From: CADEED01 sp046733635
GTDB taxonomy: Bacteria; Pseudomonadota; Gammaproteobacteria; Steroidobacterales; Steroidobacteraceae
Length of the DNA: 6,377 bases
NCBI GenBank assembly: GCA_046733635.1
Contig: JBKPPO010000205.1
Location: 1-6,377, forward strand
Direction of reading: 5' to 3'
In this document: in pieces, positions 1 to 6,310 of the stretch
Position numbering within the stretch: the first letter of the stretch is position 1
How the letters are laid out: each line of letters starts with the position of its first letter
The notes under the pieces: generated by a model
The model's input: the letters and a program-made list of their open reading frames with translations, nothing else
What the model was told of the DNA's origin: nothing
The model's database searches: none
Position numbers and translations under genes: made by a program

Positions 1-516
1 ACGCGAGGCCGTCTCGTAGAGACCCACCCTGTCTTGCGCGGCCGCGGGATCGACGCGCGTCTTCTCGAACAGCGCCCGATGCAGCTCGCTCGGGAAACGG
101 CCCCCGTTCTGCCGCCGGAGCAACCACGCCCCCAGCACGTATTTGTCCACCTCCGCCTGCAACTCCAGCTCCAGCAGCGTCACCGGCTTGTCGAAGCCGG
201 TGTTCCACGCCACGTACACGAAATGGCTGAGGCCCTCGGCGACGGTGAGGTAATCCGCGAGGTTGTCCTGCGTGAGCGCCGCGAGCGGGTCCTGGCTGTC
301 CAGCCGATCGAGCACGCGTGCATCGATGAACAGCGACATCGACAGGGTGTCGCCCTCCTCGGCCACGAGCAGTTGTTCGTCGCAGGCGCGCGCCGCCGGA
401 ATGGCCGCGAGATGCGCGCGATCCGTCAGCAGGAAATCCCGCACGTCGGGGGTTGCCGGCAGATCGTAGATTTCCGCCAGCACGTCCTGCAGTGAGGCGA
501 GCGTGGCGCCGGCCAT
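1..516 (-). CDS. Hypothetical protein, 3' end beyond the window
   Basis: An open frame of 172 codons starts at the ATG at 516-514 and is still open at the left edge, so the C-terminus is missing. The start is fixed by a one-base TGATG overlap with the stop of the preceding gene, which implies translational coupling. I do not recognise a named family. The product is soluble-looking: no signal peptide, no membrane segment, and only one cysteine (about residue 45) in the visible part. It is acidic and largely helical in appearance. The most structured-looking stretches are residues 58-72 (LSMSLFIDARVLDRL) and 93-128, where SHFVYVAWNTG is followed by an acidic helix LLELELQAEVDKY. The coding frame is G/C-rich at third positions, as in its neighbours. 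The opposite-strand open frames here are much less protein-like. That this is a real gene is well supported; its function is unknown. Confidence 0.8.
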   Translation of the reverse strand, partial: MAGATLASLQDVLAEIYDLPATPDVRDFLLTDRAHLAAIPAARACDEQLLVAEEGDTLSMSLFIDARVLDRLDSQDPLAALTQDNLADYLTVAEGLSHFVYVAWNTGFDKPVTLLELELQAEVDKYVLGAWLLRRQNGGRFPSELHRALFEKTRVDPAAAQDRVGLYETASR

Positions 517-1133
517 CAGTTGACGAGCAGGCTTTGGGCTGCGGGCGCGGCCTCGATGCCGAGCTTGCGCAGGATGCGGCGCGAACGTTCGCTTCCCGTC
601 TTCACCCACAATTCATACTGGCGCAGCCGGTCCTGGTCGGTGTGTTGATAGGCGCTCTCGCTGATCTCATTGAGCGCGTCGACCATCGGCTGGAACTTGG
701 CGGCGAGCTCCGCGAACACCTGGCGCAGCGTGCGTCCGCGGGCGGCAGGGACGGTTTCCGCGAGGGTCCCATAGGCGCGGCCGCCCATTGCGATGTGGTA
801 ATCGACGTCGACGAGCTTGCGCGCGAAACCGGCGGAGAAAAATCCGGCGATGAACAGCGACACGTCACCGAGGCGTTGCAGGCCTCGCGCGCGCTCCTGC
901 GGTGTGGGCGCTTCGAGTGCCTCGCCCAACATCACGACGAGCGGTTTCAGCCTACCGTTGGATGGCGCACCGGGGCCGCGCTCATAAAGTGCGTCGGCGT
1001 CGGAGAACATCGTGAGCAGATTCACCACGTAGTGCTCGGTCTCGCCTTCGACCGCCACGTGCTGATGGGACAACGCGTCGTGCAACGCGTCCTTGAAGAA
1101 CTCTTTCAGGTTCGAAACCGGCAATATCGCCAT
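516..1133 (-). CDS. Conserved-looking hypothetical protein, 205 aa
   Basis: A 205-residue cytosolic-looking protein with no signal peptide or clear membrane span. The frame is open further upstream to an ATG at 1286, but I chose the ATG at 1133. It begins a normal amphipathic N-terminus (MAILPVSNLKEFFKDAL) and has GGGGTG five bases upstream, whereas the extra 51 residues are Arg/Ala/Ser-rich low-quality sequence. The central segment, residues 89-125, looks most constrained: GDVSLFIAGFFS, then RKLVDVDYHIAMGGRAYG. The C-terminal third (about 135-192) is helical and charged, ending in a basic stretch with SERSRRILRKLG. I recall similar uncharacterised proteobacterial proteins with this central segment, but no assigned function. 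Its stop TGA overlaps the next gene's ATG by one base, so the two products are probably made together and may interact. Regulation could be through the ECF-like promoter candidate upstream. Confidence 0.82.
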   Translation of the reverse strand: MAILPVSNLKEFFKDALHDALSHQHVAVEGETEHYVVNLLTMFSDADALYERGPGAPSNGRLKPLVVMLGEALEAPTPQERARGLQRLGDVSLFIAGFFSAGFARKLVDVDYHIAMGGRAYGTLAETVPAARGRTLRQVFAELAAKFQPMVDALNEISESAYQHTDQDRLRQYELWVKTGSERSRRILRKLGIEAAPAAQSLLVN

Positions 1134-1292
1134 GTGTTCACCCCGCGCAAGGACTCCTGACAAGTCATCGGCAGCGCTCTCTCGTTCATGAAGCGCCCTC
1201 TCTGATTGAGCGCCCGGGATCGAAAGGGTTCCGTGACGTGCGCAGCGTTTTTCGGATGCGAGGTGCTGGCAGCCAGCGCGGCACACTGCTAA
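1134..1292. other. Non-coding stretch between HAD phosphatase gene and the hypothetical pair
   Basis: This is the only sizeable non-coding gap (159 bases) between the co-oriented minus-strand genes. It holds the ECF-like promoter candidate at 1205-1232 and a small imperfect hairpin just past the phosphatase stop (GCTGG/CCAGC arms at 1265-1277). The hairpin has no T-run after it on the minus strand, so it is not a convincing terminator. A 27-codon minus-strand open frame (1106-1189) with an AGAGGG upstream runs into the next gene out of frame; I treat it as unproven. No RNA gene or repeat was seen. Confidence 0.5.
1205..1232 (-). promoter_or_regulatory. Candidate ECF-sigma (RpoE-like) promoter
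   Basis: On the minus strand GGAACCC (1232-1226) is followed after exactly 16 bases by TCAAT (1209-1205). The known RpoE-class pattern is GGAACTT, a spacer of about 16, then TCAAA or TCTGA, so both elements and the spacing fit apart from the last bases of each. Transcription would begin near 1198, leaving a leader of about 65 bases before the hypothetical gene at 1133. A short motif can match by chance in this GC-rich context, so this is a candidate only. Confidence 0.3.
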
Positions 1293-1994
1293 CTACGTGA
1301 GCAGCTTCACGAGCCCGTCGAGGTCGGTGACGGCGGCATCCGGAGCCGGCAAGGCTTCGGGCCACGTCGCACCCGTGCGATTCACCCAAACAGTTTGCAT
1401 GCCGACGGCCTTCGGGCCGACGACGTCCGCGTGCGGTTCGTCGCCTACAAACAGGATTTCCGCCGGACGCAGTGTCAGCGCGTCGGCCAGCGCGTGATAC
1501 ACGCGCGCGTCGGGCTTGGCGCATCCCAGTGCGCCCGCGTGCAGGCTCACTTCGAAATGGTGCGCGAGCCCGATGCGTCCGAGGTCGGCGTTGCCGTTGG
1601 TGAGCGTCGCGAGACGGAACGAAGCGCGCAGCCCGTCGAGCGCCGGCACGACATCGCAGTAGGGCTCACAGAGATTTCGCGCGTCATGCCAGGTCGAGAA
1701 GGCCTCGTGCGCGATGGCGGTCGCCAGCGCCGATTCATAGCCCGATGCGGCCGCCAGCCGCGCCAGCGATTCGCGCCGCAGATAAGTGAAGTCATGTGCG
1801 CGATGCGGTTCCTCGCGCATGAGCGCCGCGCGCGCCTCCACCATCTGCTGGGCCGAGAAAGTTTCGGTGATGCGTGGGTACCGGCTGCTCAGCCAATCGG
1901 CGAGAATGCGCTCGGCGCGAATCAGTACGGGCTCGACCTCCCAGAGCGTGTTGTCGAGATCGAAGCAGATCGCGCGTACGGCGGCACGGTTCAT
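1293..1994 (-). CDS. HAD-superfamily phosphatase, YigB-like
   Basis: A 233-residue cytoplasmic Mg2+-dependent phosphohydrolase. All four HAD motifs are visible: motif I FDLDNT at 11-16 (nucleophile Asp12, acid/base Asp14), motif II TNGN at 132-135 (Thr132), motif III Lys160 in KPDARVY, and motif IV GDEPHADVVG at 184-193 (Asp185 and Asp190 for Mg2+). The region between motifs I and II (about 20-110) is a helical C1 cap. Length, the EPVLIRAE segment after motif I and the TNGN motif resemble E. coli YigB, which acts on flavin-pathway intermediates and FMN in vitro. Substrate here is an inference, because HAD subfamilies switch substrate easily. The ATG at 1994 leaves just enough sequence before motif I; no good Shine-Dalgarno sequence precedes it. 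The gene is divergent from the GST gene with only 25 bases between start codons, so its promoter must lie inside the GST reading frame. Confidence 0.93.
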   Translation of the reverse strand: MNRAAVRAICFDLDNTLWEVEPVLIRAERILADWLSSRYPRITETFSAQQMVEARAALMREEPHRAHDFTYLRRESLARLAAASGYESALATAIAHEAFSTWHDARNLCEPYCDVVPALDGLRASFRLATLTNGNADLGRIGLAHHFEVSLHAGALGCAKPDARVYHALADALTLRPAEILFVGDEPHADVVGPKAVGMQTVWVNRTGATWPEALPAPDAAVTDLDGLVKLLT

Positions 1995-2019
1995 GGGCCA
2001 ATGCTAATCGAGGGGACGC

Positions 2020-2673
2020 ATGAGCGAACTTCTGCTGACGATCGGCAACAAGAATTATTCCTCGTGGTCGCTGCGGCCCTGGATACTGCTGAAGCATCTC
2101 GGGTTGTCGTTCGAGGAGCGGCTCATTCCGCTGGACACGCCCGAGTTCGCGCGCGACATCGGCGCCATCAGCCCGACGCGCCGCGTCCCGATCCTGCAGC
2201 ATGGCTCGCTGCTGATCTGGGACTCCCTGGCCATCTGTGAATACGCATGCGAGCTCGCGGGCCGCGGCTGGCCCGCCGACAGAGCCGCACGCGCCGTGGC
2301 GCGCGCCGCGTGCGCCGAGATGCATGCCGGATTCAGCATCCTGCGGTCACAATGGCCCATGAATGCGCGCGCCCTGGGACGCCGCACGGCCGCCAATCCG
2401 GAACGCGCCGCCGATGTGGCGCGCATCGAGGATCTCTGGTCCGAGTGCCGCCAGCGCTTCGGTGCGGGCGGGCCCTGGCTGTTCGGCGAATACACCGTCG
2501 CGGACGCCATGTACGCGCCCGTGGTGCTGAGGCTGCGCACGTATGGCGCCAGCGTGCGCGCGTCGACGAATGAATACATGGGCACGGTGCTCGCGGATGC
2601 GCACATGCGCGACTGGCTGGCCGCCGCCGGCGCCGAGAGCTGGATCATCGAAGCGTCGGAGATCGGACGTTGA
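2020..2673 (+). CDS. Glutathione S-transferase family protein
   Basis: A 217-residue cytosolic protein with the two-domain GST layout. The N-terminal thioredoxin-fold domain (about 3-80) has NYSSWSLRPW at 12-21, where Ser14/Ser15 are the likely glutathione-activating hydroxyls. It also has the cis-proline loop VPIL at 56-59 (Pro57) and the glutathione-binding DSLAI at 68-72. The helical C-terminal domain (about 88-210) has the conserved folding motif of GST proteins, TVADAMYAP at 159-167, with Thr159 and Asp162 as capping pair. The NxxYSSWSLRPW start is typical of a bacterial GST subgroup with no assigned substrate; it may be a detoxifying transferase, a peroxidase or a non-catalytic relative. 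The start ATG at 2020 is supported by AGGGG five bases upstream (2011-2015). The secreted peptidase gene follows after 14 bases and is likely co-transcribed. Confidence 0.93.
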   Translation: MSELLLTIGNKNYSSWSLRPWILLKHLGLSFEERLIPLDTPEFARDIGAISPTRRVPILQHGSLLIWDSLAICEYACELAGRGWPADRAARAVARAACAEMHAGFSILRSQWPMNARALGRRTAANPERAADVARIEDLWSECRQRFGAGGPWLFGEYTVADAMYAPVVLRLRTYGASVRASTNEYMGTVLADAHMRDWLAAAGAESWIIEASEIGR

Positions 2674-2675
2674 AC

Positions 2676-2679
2676 GGAG
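2676..2679 (+). promoter_or_regulatory. Ribosome binding site that sets the S9 peptidase start
   Basis: GGAG lies eight bases before the ATG at 2688 and just after the GST stop codon. It favours this ATG over the in-frame TTG at 2670, which would overlap the GST stop and put six polar residues ahead of an otherwise normal signal peptide. Confidence 0.7.
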
Positions 2680-2687
2680 CTGACATC

Positions 2688-4730
2688 ATGAAGAACGGTT
2701 TGCGCCTCGCGGTACTGATGATTGCCGGCCCCTGCATGGCGCAGGCTGCCGAGAATCCCCGTGCTTTCTCGCCGCGGGACCTCAACTCGCTCGCACGCGT
2801 GAGCGATCCGCAGGTATCACCCGATGGCAAACGCGCTGTCTATGTTCAGCGCGACGCCGACCTCGAAGCCAATCGCGGCCGCACCGATCTGTGGCTCGTG
2901 GATCTCGGAGGCACGGACGCACGGCCCCGACGCATCACCCAGCACTCGGCGAATGACTCCCTGCCCCGCTGGTCCAATGACAGCGAGAACATCTATTTCC
3001 TGTCGACGCGCACGGGAAGCGCGCAGGTGTGGCGGCTCCCACTGAACGGCGGCGAGGCCGTGCAGATCACCGACTATCCACTCGACGTGGAGACGTTCCG
3101 CCTCTCGCCCAAAGGCGAATTCATCGCGGTCAGCATGGGGGTGTTCAAGGAATGCACGGACCTCGCGTGCAGCCGCGAGAAACTCGACGCGAGCAGCAAG
3201 AGCAAGGTCTCCGCGCGCAGCTTCGACGCATTGTTCATGCGGCACTGGGACACCTGGAGCAATGGGACGCGCAACAACCTGTTCGTCGCGCCGCTCAATC
3301 CCGACGGCCGTGCCGGCACGCCCGTGAACGTCAGCCGCTCGCTGGAGGCCGACGTGCCGTCGAAGCCGTTCGGCGGTGATGAGGAATTCGCGTTCGATCC
3401 CGATGGCAAACACATCGTGTTCAGCGCGCGCGTGGCCGGACGCGCCGAATCCTGGTCCACCAATTTCGATCTGTACGAGGCCTCGGTCACGGGCGACTCA
3501 CCGCTGCGGAACCTCACCGCCGACAACCCGGCCTGGGATACGCAGCCGGTGTTCCTGCGCAATGGCGACCTCGCCTGGCTTGCGATGGAGCACCCGGGCT
3601 TCGAGGCGGATCGCTTCCGGATCCGCATCCGTCAGGGCGGCAAGGTCCGCGACGTAGCGCCGCAGTGGGATCGCTCGGTCGCGCATCTCAGCGTGAGGCG
3701 CGATGGCCGTACGCTGCTCGCCACCGCCAATGACCTCGGACAGACGCCGCTGTTCTCCGTGGACGTGGCGTCCAACAAGGTCACGAAACTCTCGGGTCCC
3801 GGCAACGTCGCCGAGTTCTCCGCCAGCGAAAACGGCATCGTGACGATCTGGCACGACCTCGCCTCGCCGCCCGATCTCTATCTGATCGGCCACGGCGAAC
3901 CGCGCCGGCTCACGAACGTCAACGCGGCGCTGCTCGGCGCGCGCTCACTCGGGAGCTTCGAGCAGTTCAGCTTCAAGGGCTGGAACGACGAGACGGTGTA
4001 CGGTTACGTCGTGAATCCGCCCGGCTTCGACAAGGGCAAGAAATATCCCATTGCCTTCATCGTGCACGGCGGCCCGCAGGTGAGCTTCGCCAATCAATGG
4101 AACTGGCGCTGGAACGCGCAGACCTACGCCGCGCGCGACTATGGCGTGGTGTTCATCGACTTCCACGGATCGCCGGGATACGGACAGGCGTTCACCGATT
4201 CGATCAGCCAGCACTGGGGCGACCGACCCTTCGAAGATCTGCAGAAGGGCCTGGCCGCGGCGCTCGTGAAGTATCCGTGGCTCGATGGCAGCCGCGCCTG
4301 CTCGTTGGGCGCTTCCTACGGCGGCTTCATGCAGAACTGGATCGCCGGCCAGTGGCCCGATGGATTCAAATGCATCGTGAACCATGCCGGCATCTTCGAC
4401 ACCCGCTCGATGTACTACACCACCGAAGAACTGTGGTTCACGGAATGGGAGAACGGCGGGCCTTACTACCTCGAGCCCGACATCCACGAGAAGTTCAACC
4501 CCTCCGCGCACGTGACGAAGTGGAAGACGCCGATGCTCGTGCTGCACGGTGAACAGGACTTCCGCGTGCCGTATTCACAGGGCATCGCCACGTTCACCGC
4601 CCTGCAGCGCCTCGGCATCAAGAGCCGGTTCGTGCACTTCCCCGACGAGAATCACTGGATCCTCAAGCCCGCCAACAGCATCTACTGGTACGACACCGTG
4701 CTCGACTGGCTGGATGAGCACACGAGGTAG
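2688..4730 (+). CDS. Secreted S9-family serine peptidase, dipeptidyl peptidase 5-like
   Basis: A 680-residue peptidase of the prolyl-oligopeptidase family (S9), probably periplasmic, releasing dipeptides or small acyl-peptides from oligopeptides. Residues 1-20 form a Sec signal peptide (basic MKNGLR, hydrophobic core, cleavage predicted after AQA at 18-20); Cys16 follows Pro, so it is not a lipobox. Residues about 25-420 are a beta-propeller with WD40-like/TolB-like strands (SPDGKRAVYV near 44-53, DPDGKHIVFSAR near 237-248). The alpha/beta-hydrolase domain spans about 425-680. It carries the oxyanion-hole HGGP at 460-463, nucleophile elbow GASYGG at 541-546 (Ser543), catalytic Asp624 in HGEQDFRVP and His656 in DENHW, so the triad is complete. 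The segment TTEELWFTEWENGGP (577-591) resembles DPP5-type enzymes more than classical prolyl oligopeptidase or DPP4. Cleavage specificity is an inference. The gene follows the GST gene by 14 bases and converges on the lipoprotein gene. Confidence 0.93.
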   Translation: MKNGLRLAVLMIAGPCMAQAAENPRAFSPRDLNSLARVSDPQVSPDGKRAVYVQRDADLEANRGRTDLWLVDLGGTDARPRRITQHSANDSLPRWSNDSENIYFLSTRTGSAQVWRLPLNGGEAVQITDYPLDVETFRLSPKGEFIAVSMGVFKECTDLACSREKLDASSKSKVSARSFDALFMRHWDTWSNGTRNNLFVAPLNPDGRAGTPVNVSRSLEADVPSKPFGGDEEFAFDPDGKHIVFSARVAGRAESWSTNFDLYEASVTGDSPLRNLTADNPAWDTQPVFLRNGDLAWLAMEHPGFEADRFRIRIRQGGKVRDVAPQWDRSVAHLSVRRDGRTLLATANDLGQTPLFSVDVASNKVTKLSGPGNVAEFSASENGIVTIWHDLASPPDLYLIGHGEPRRLTNVNAALLGARSLGSFEQFSFKGWNDETVYGYVVNPPGFDKGKKYPIAFIVHGGPQVSFANQWNWRWNAQTYAARDYGVVFIDFHGSPGYGQAFTDSISQHWGDRPFEDLQKGLAAALVKYPWLDGSRACSLGASYGGFMQNWIAGQWPDGFKCIVNHAGIFDTRSMYYTTEELWFTEWENGGPYYLEPDIHEKFNPSAHVTKWKTPMLVLHGEQDFRVPYSQGIATFTALQRLGIKSRFVHFPDENHWILKPANSIYWYDTVLDWLDEHTR

Positions 4731-4786
4731 CCGCCTCGAGCTCAAGGTGGAGTTCGCGATCCGGGACGGCAAGCCCGCCCTTCGAA

Positions 4787-5263
4787 TCAATCGCGCCGGA
4801 AAGACTCCGGCGCAGAACCGCCGCAGGAGTAGCTGACGGAGTTGGCGTCGGCGGACGCCTTGATGTCGCAGGTGCCCGCCGGCTTCACGTCCTTGGGCAG
4901 CAACGCGGTGAACAACTCGGGCGTCTCGCGCAGGTTGCGCCACTGGTTCTCCTGCGTGAACGTGAGTGCGCGCTGCACGAAGCGTTTGCCGTCTTCGGAG
5001 ATTTCGATGTTCAGCAGGCGCCCGAACACTGCGCCGCTGGCATCCACTCGTTCCACGTAAATCGCCTCGTCCGTCACCATGCGCGCGCGCACCGGCATGA
5101 TGGTGAGCCGGGCGCCGGCATCGCTGACCCAGGTGCCGGTGATGTTGTCGCGGAATTGGCTGAGCAGCGCCTTGTTCTTCACTTCCTGGCTCACACATCC
5201 GGCCAGCGACAGTCCGGCGAGGGAAAGGGTTGCGAGCGACTGGAGAACTGTTTTGACGGTCAT
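4787..5263 (-). CDS. Putative outer-membrane lipoprotein, CpeT/CpcT-like domain
   Basis: A 158-residue lipoprotein. The N-terminus has Lys4, a hydrophobic stretch and the lipobox LAGC at 20-23, so Cys23 should be lipidated. Residue +2 is Val rather than Asp, which favours sorting to the outer membrane. The mature part is a small beta-rich domain. GTWVSDAGARLTIMPV (43-58) starts it, followed by DEAIYVERVD (65-74) and LLNIEISEDGKRFVQRAL (83-100). Then comes ELFTALLPKDVKPAGTCDI (116-134) and a terminal YSCGG (145-149). Cys132 and Cys147 could form a disulfide. The order of a YVE strand, an ELF..LLP segment, a GC/TCD motif and a late cysteine resembles the CpeT/CpcT family. Cyanobacterial members attach bilins to phycobiliproteins; proteobacterial relatives have no known role. 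The assignment is by remembered pattern only. The ATG at 5263 has only a weak GAG upstream, and the gene starts 12 bases after the ATP-grasp stop, suggesting one operon. Confidence 0.85.
   Translation of the reverse strand: MTVKTVLQSLATLSLAGLSLAGCVSQEVKNKALLSQFRDNITGTWVSDAGARLTIMPVRARMVTDEAIYVERVDASGAVFGRLLNIEISEDGKRFVQRALTFTQENQWRNLRETPELFTALLPKDVKPAGTCDIKASADANSVSYSCGGSAPESFRRD
4793..4813. terminator. Perfect hairpin between convergent genes, possible weak terminator
   Basis: GCGCCGGA (4793-4800) and TCCGGCGC (4806-4813) form a perfect eight-base stem with a five-base loop. It lies in the last codons of the lipoprotein gene and 62 bases past the peptidase stop. Neither strand has a run of T after it, so intrinsic termination would be weak; 3'-end protection is the alternative. 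A second imperfect GC-rich stem occurs at 4763-4780, followed by only two T on the plus strand. Confidence 0.35.
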
Positions 5264-5275
5264 CTCGATCTCGCG

Positions 5276-6310
5276 TCAGCCGTAATAGGCGCGCCACTCT
5301 GCCTGATATCCCGCGCCCAGCGTGAGGAGTTTCTCCAGCAGGTCCGCGTAGCTCACGCCCGCCGCCAGCGCCGACTGCGCGAAATCTTCTTCCGCCGAGA
5401 GGTTGGGATTCGGGTTCGCCTCGATCACGTAGATCTGCCCTTCGGCATTCATCCGGTAGTCGATGCGCGCGCAACCCGAAAGCCCCAGGCTGCGGTAGAC
5501 GCGCCGCGATAGTTTGTCGAGCCGCGCGAGCACCGCGGGCTCGATGTCCTTGGCCTCGTGGGTATCGATGCCGTGTTTCTTCTGATACTTCTTGTCCCAC
5601 TTCACGCGGCGCGTCGCGATGCCGGCGGAAGTCTCCCCGAGCGAGCCGAACTTCATCTCCCAGATCGGCAGGCGCGTGAGGCGATCGTTGCCCATCACGC
5701 CCACGTAGAGCTCGCGCCCCTCGATGTATTCCTCGACGAGCGCGTCGGTCTGCACCTGGTCGTGAACGAACTCGATGCGCTGCTTGAGCTGCGCCTTGTC
5801 CGAGACGATCGAGGCCTGCGAGATGCCGAGCGAGGCGTCTTCGGTGGTCGACTTCACGAACAACGGGTACTTGATCTTGCGCGGCAGGCGAAGCTTGATG
5901 CCGCGGCGGAACACCGCGAACTGCGGTGAAGGAATGCGGTGGTAAGACAGGAGCTGCTTGCTCAGCGGTTTGTCACGCGACAGCAGCAGCCCGCGTGGAT
6001 TACATCCCGTGTAGGGCTGGCGCAGCAGTTCGAGGAAGGCGACCACGTGCTGGTCGTAGGTGACGATGCCGTCGAACTCCTCGAGCAGGTTGAAGACGAT
6101 CTCGGGTTTCCACTCGGTGATCACCGAGCGCAATTCTTCCACCGAATCGGAGATGCCGAGGCAGCGGACTTCGTGGCCGGATTTCTTGAGAGTCGAGACG
6201 ACGTCGTACTCGGTACGCCATTCTTCGATTTCTTTCGCGCTGTGCCCATCGAGGGTATCGGGTGGGACCAGCGTTTTATGCATCACGACCAGCGTGCGCA
6301 AACGCTTCAT
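5276..6310 (-). CDS. ATP-grasp ligase, D-alanine-D-alanine ligase-like
   Basis: A 344-residue cytosolic ATP-grasp enzyme, about Ddl length, expected to form an amide bond through an acyl-phosphate. The N-terminal domain follows the Ddl plan: YDVVSTLKKSGHEV (35-48), VFNLLEEFDG (72-81), PYTGCNPRGLLLSRDK (99-114), PSPQF. The ATP-grasp part has YPLFVKST (148-155, Lys153), the loop EDASLGIS (157-164), hinge VEEYIEGREL (192-201), WDKKY (238-242) and RIDYR (282-286). EANPNPN (297-303) follows, with Asp284, Glu297 and Asn299 as metal ligands at Ddl spacing. Differences from Ddl lie at the substrate side: Ddl's GSS loop reads DAS, and GMTSHSL after the metal ligands is replaced by NLSAEED. It is therefore probably not a true Ddl; another amino-acid or peptide ligase is likelier. 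An in-frame stop just upstream excludes a longer start; the ATG overlaps the preceding gene's stop (ATGA) and has no clear Shine-Dalgarno, consistent with coupling. Confidence 0.92.
   Translation of the reverse strand: MKRLRTLVVMHKTLVPPDTLDGHSAKEIEEWRTEYDVVSTLKKSGHEVRCLGISDSVEELRSVITEWKPEIVFNLLEEFDGIVTYDQHVVAFLELLRQPYTGCNPRGLLLSRDKPLSKQLLSYHRIPSPQFAVFRRGIKLRLPRKIKYPLFVKSTTEDASLGISQASIVSDKAQLKQRIEFVHDQVQTDALVEEYIEGRELYVGVMGNDRLTRLPIWEMKFGSLGETSAGIATRRVKWDKKYQKKHGIDTHEAKDIEPAVLARLDKLSRRVYRSLGLSGCARIDYRMNAEGQIYVIEANPNPNLSAEEDFAQSALAAGVSYADLLEKLLTLGAGYQAEWRAYYG

Noticed and set aside
453..1160. Plus-strand open frame of 235 codons opposite the hypothetical gene
   Set aside because: It is antisense to a better frame, is rich in Arg, His and Gly with no recognisable domain, and arises from the high GC content.
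1265..1277. Hairpin after the phosphatase stop as a terminator
   Set aside because: The stem is only five perfect pairs with a three-base loop and no T-run follows on the minus strand.
1134..1286. N-terminal extension of the 205-residue hypothetical protein to the ATG at 1286
   Set aside because: The added 51 residues are compositionally unlike the rest, and the ATG at 1133 has its own purine-rich upstream sequence.
2003..2010. TGCTAATCG-like sequence as an extended -10 promoter for the GST gene
   Set aside because: Transcription would start about three bases before the ATG, removing the good Shine-Dalgarno sequence, and no -35 element is present.
1395..2240. Plus-strand open frame of 281 codons across the HAD gene and into the GST gene
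   Set aside because: It overlaps two clear genes with complete motifs; its translation is Arg-rich without structure.
2670..2687. TTG start for the peptidase overlapping the GST stop
   Set aside because: The ATG at 2688 has a well-placed GGAG and gives a standard signal peptide.
3945..4547. Minus-strand open frame of 200 codons inside the peptidase gene
   Set aside because: It is the antisense shadow of the catalytic domain, which has an intact triad on the plus strand.
4575..5600. Minus-strand open frame of 341 codons spanning the lipoprotein, the end of the ATP-grasp gene and the peptidase end
   Set aside because: It is out of frame with all three well-supported genes and reads as Arg/Gly/Ala-rich low-complexity protein.
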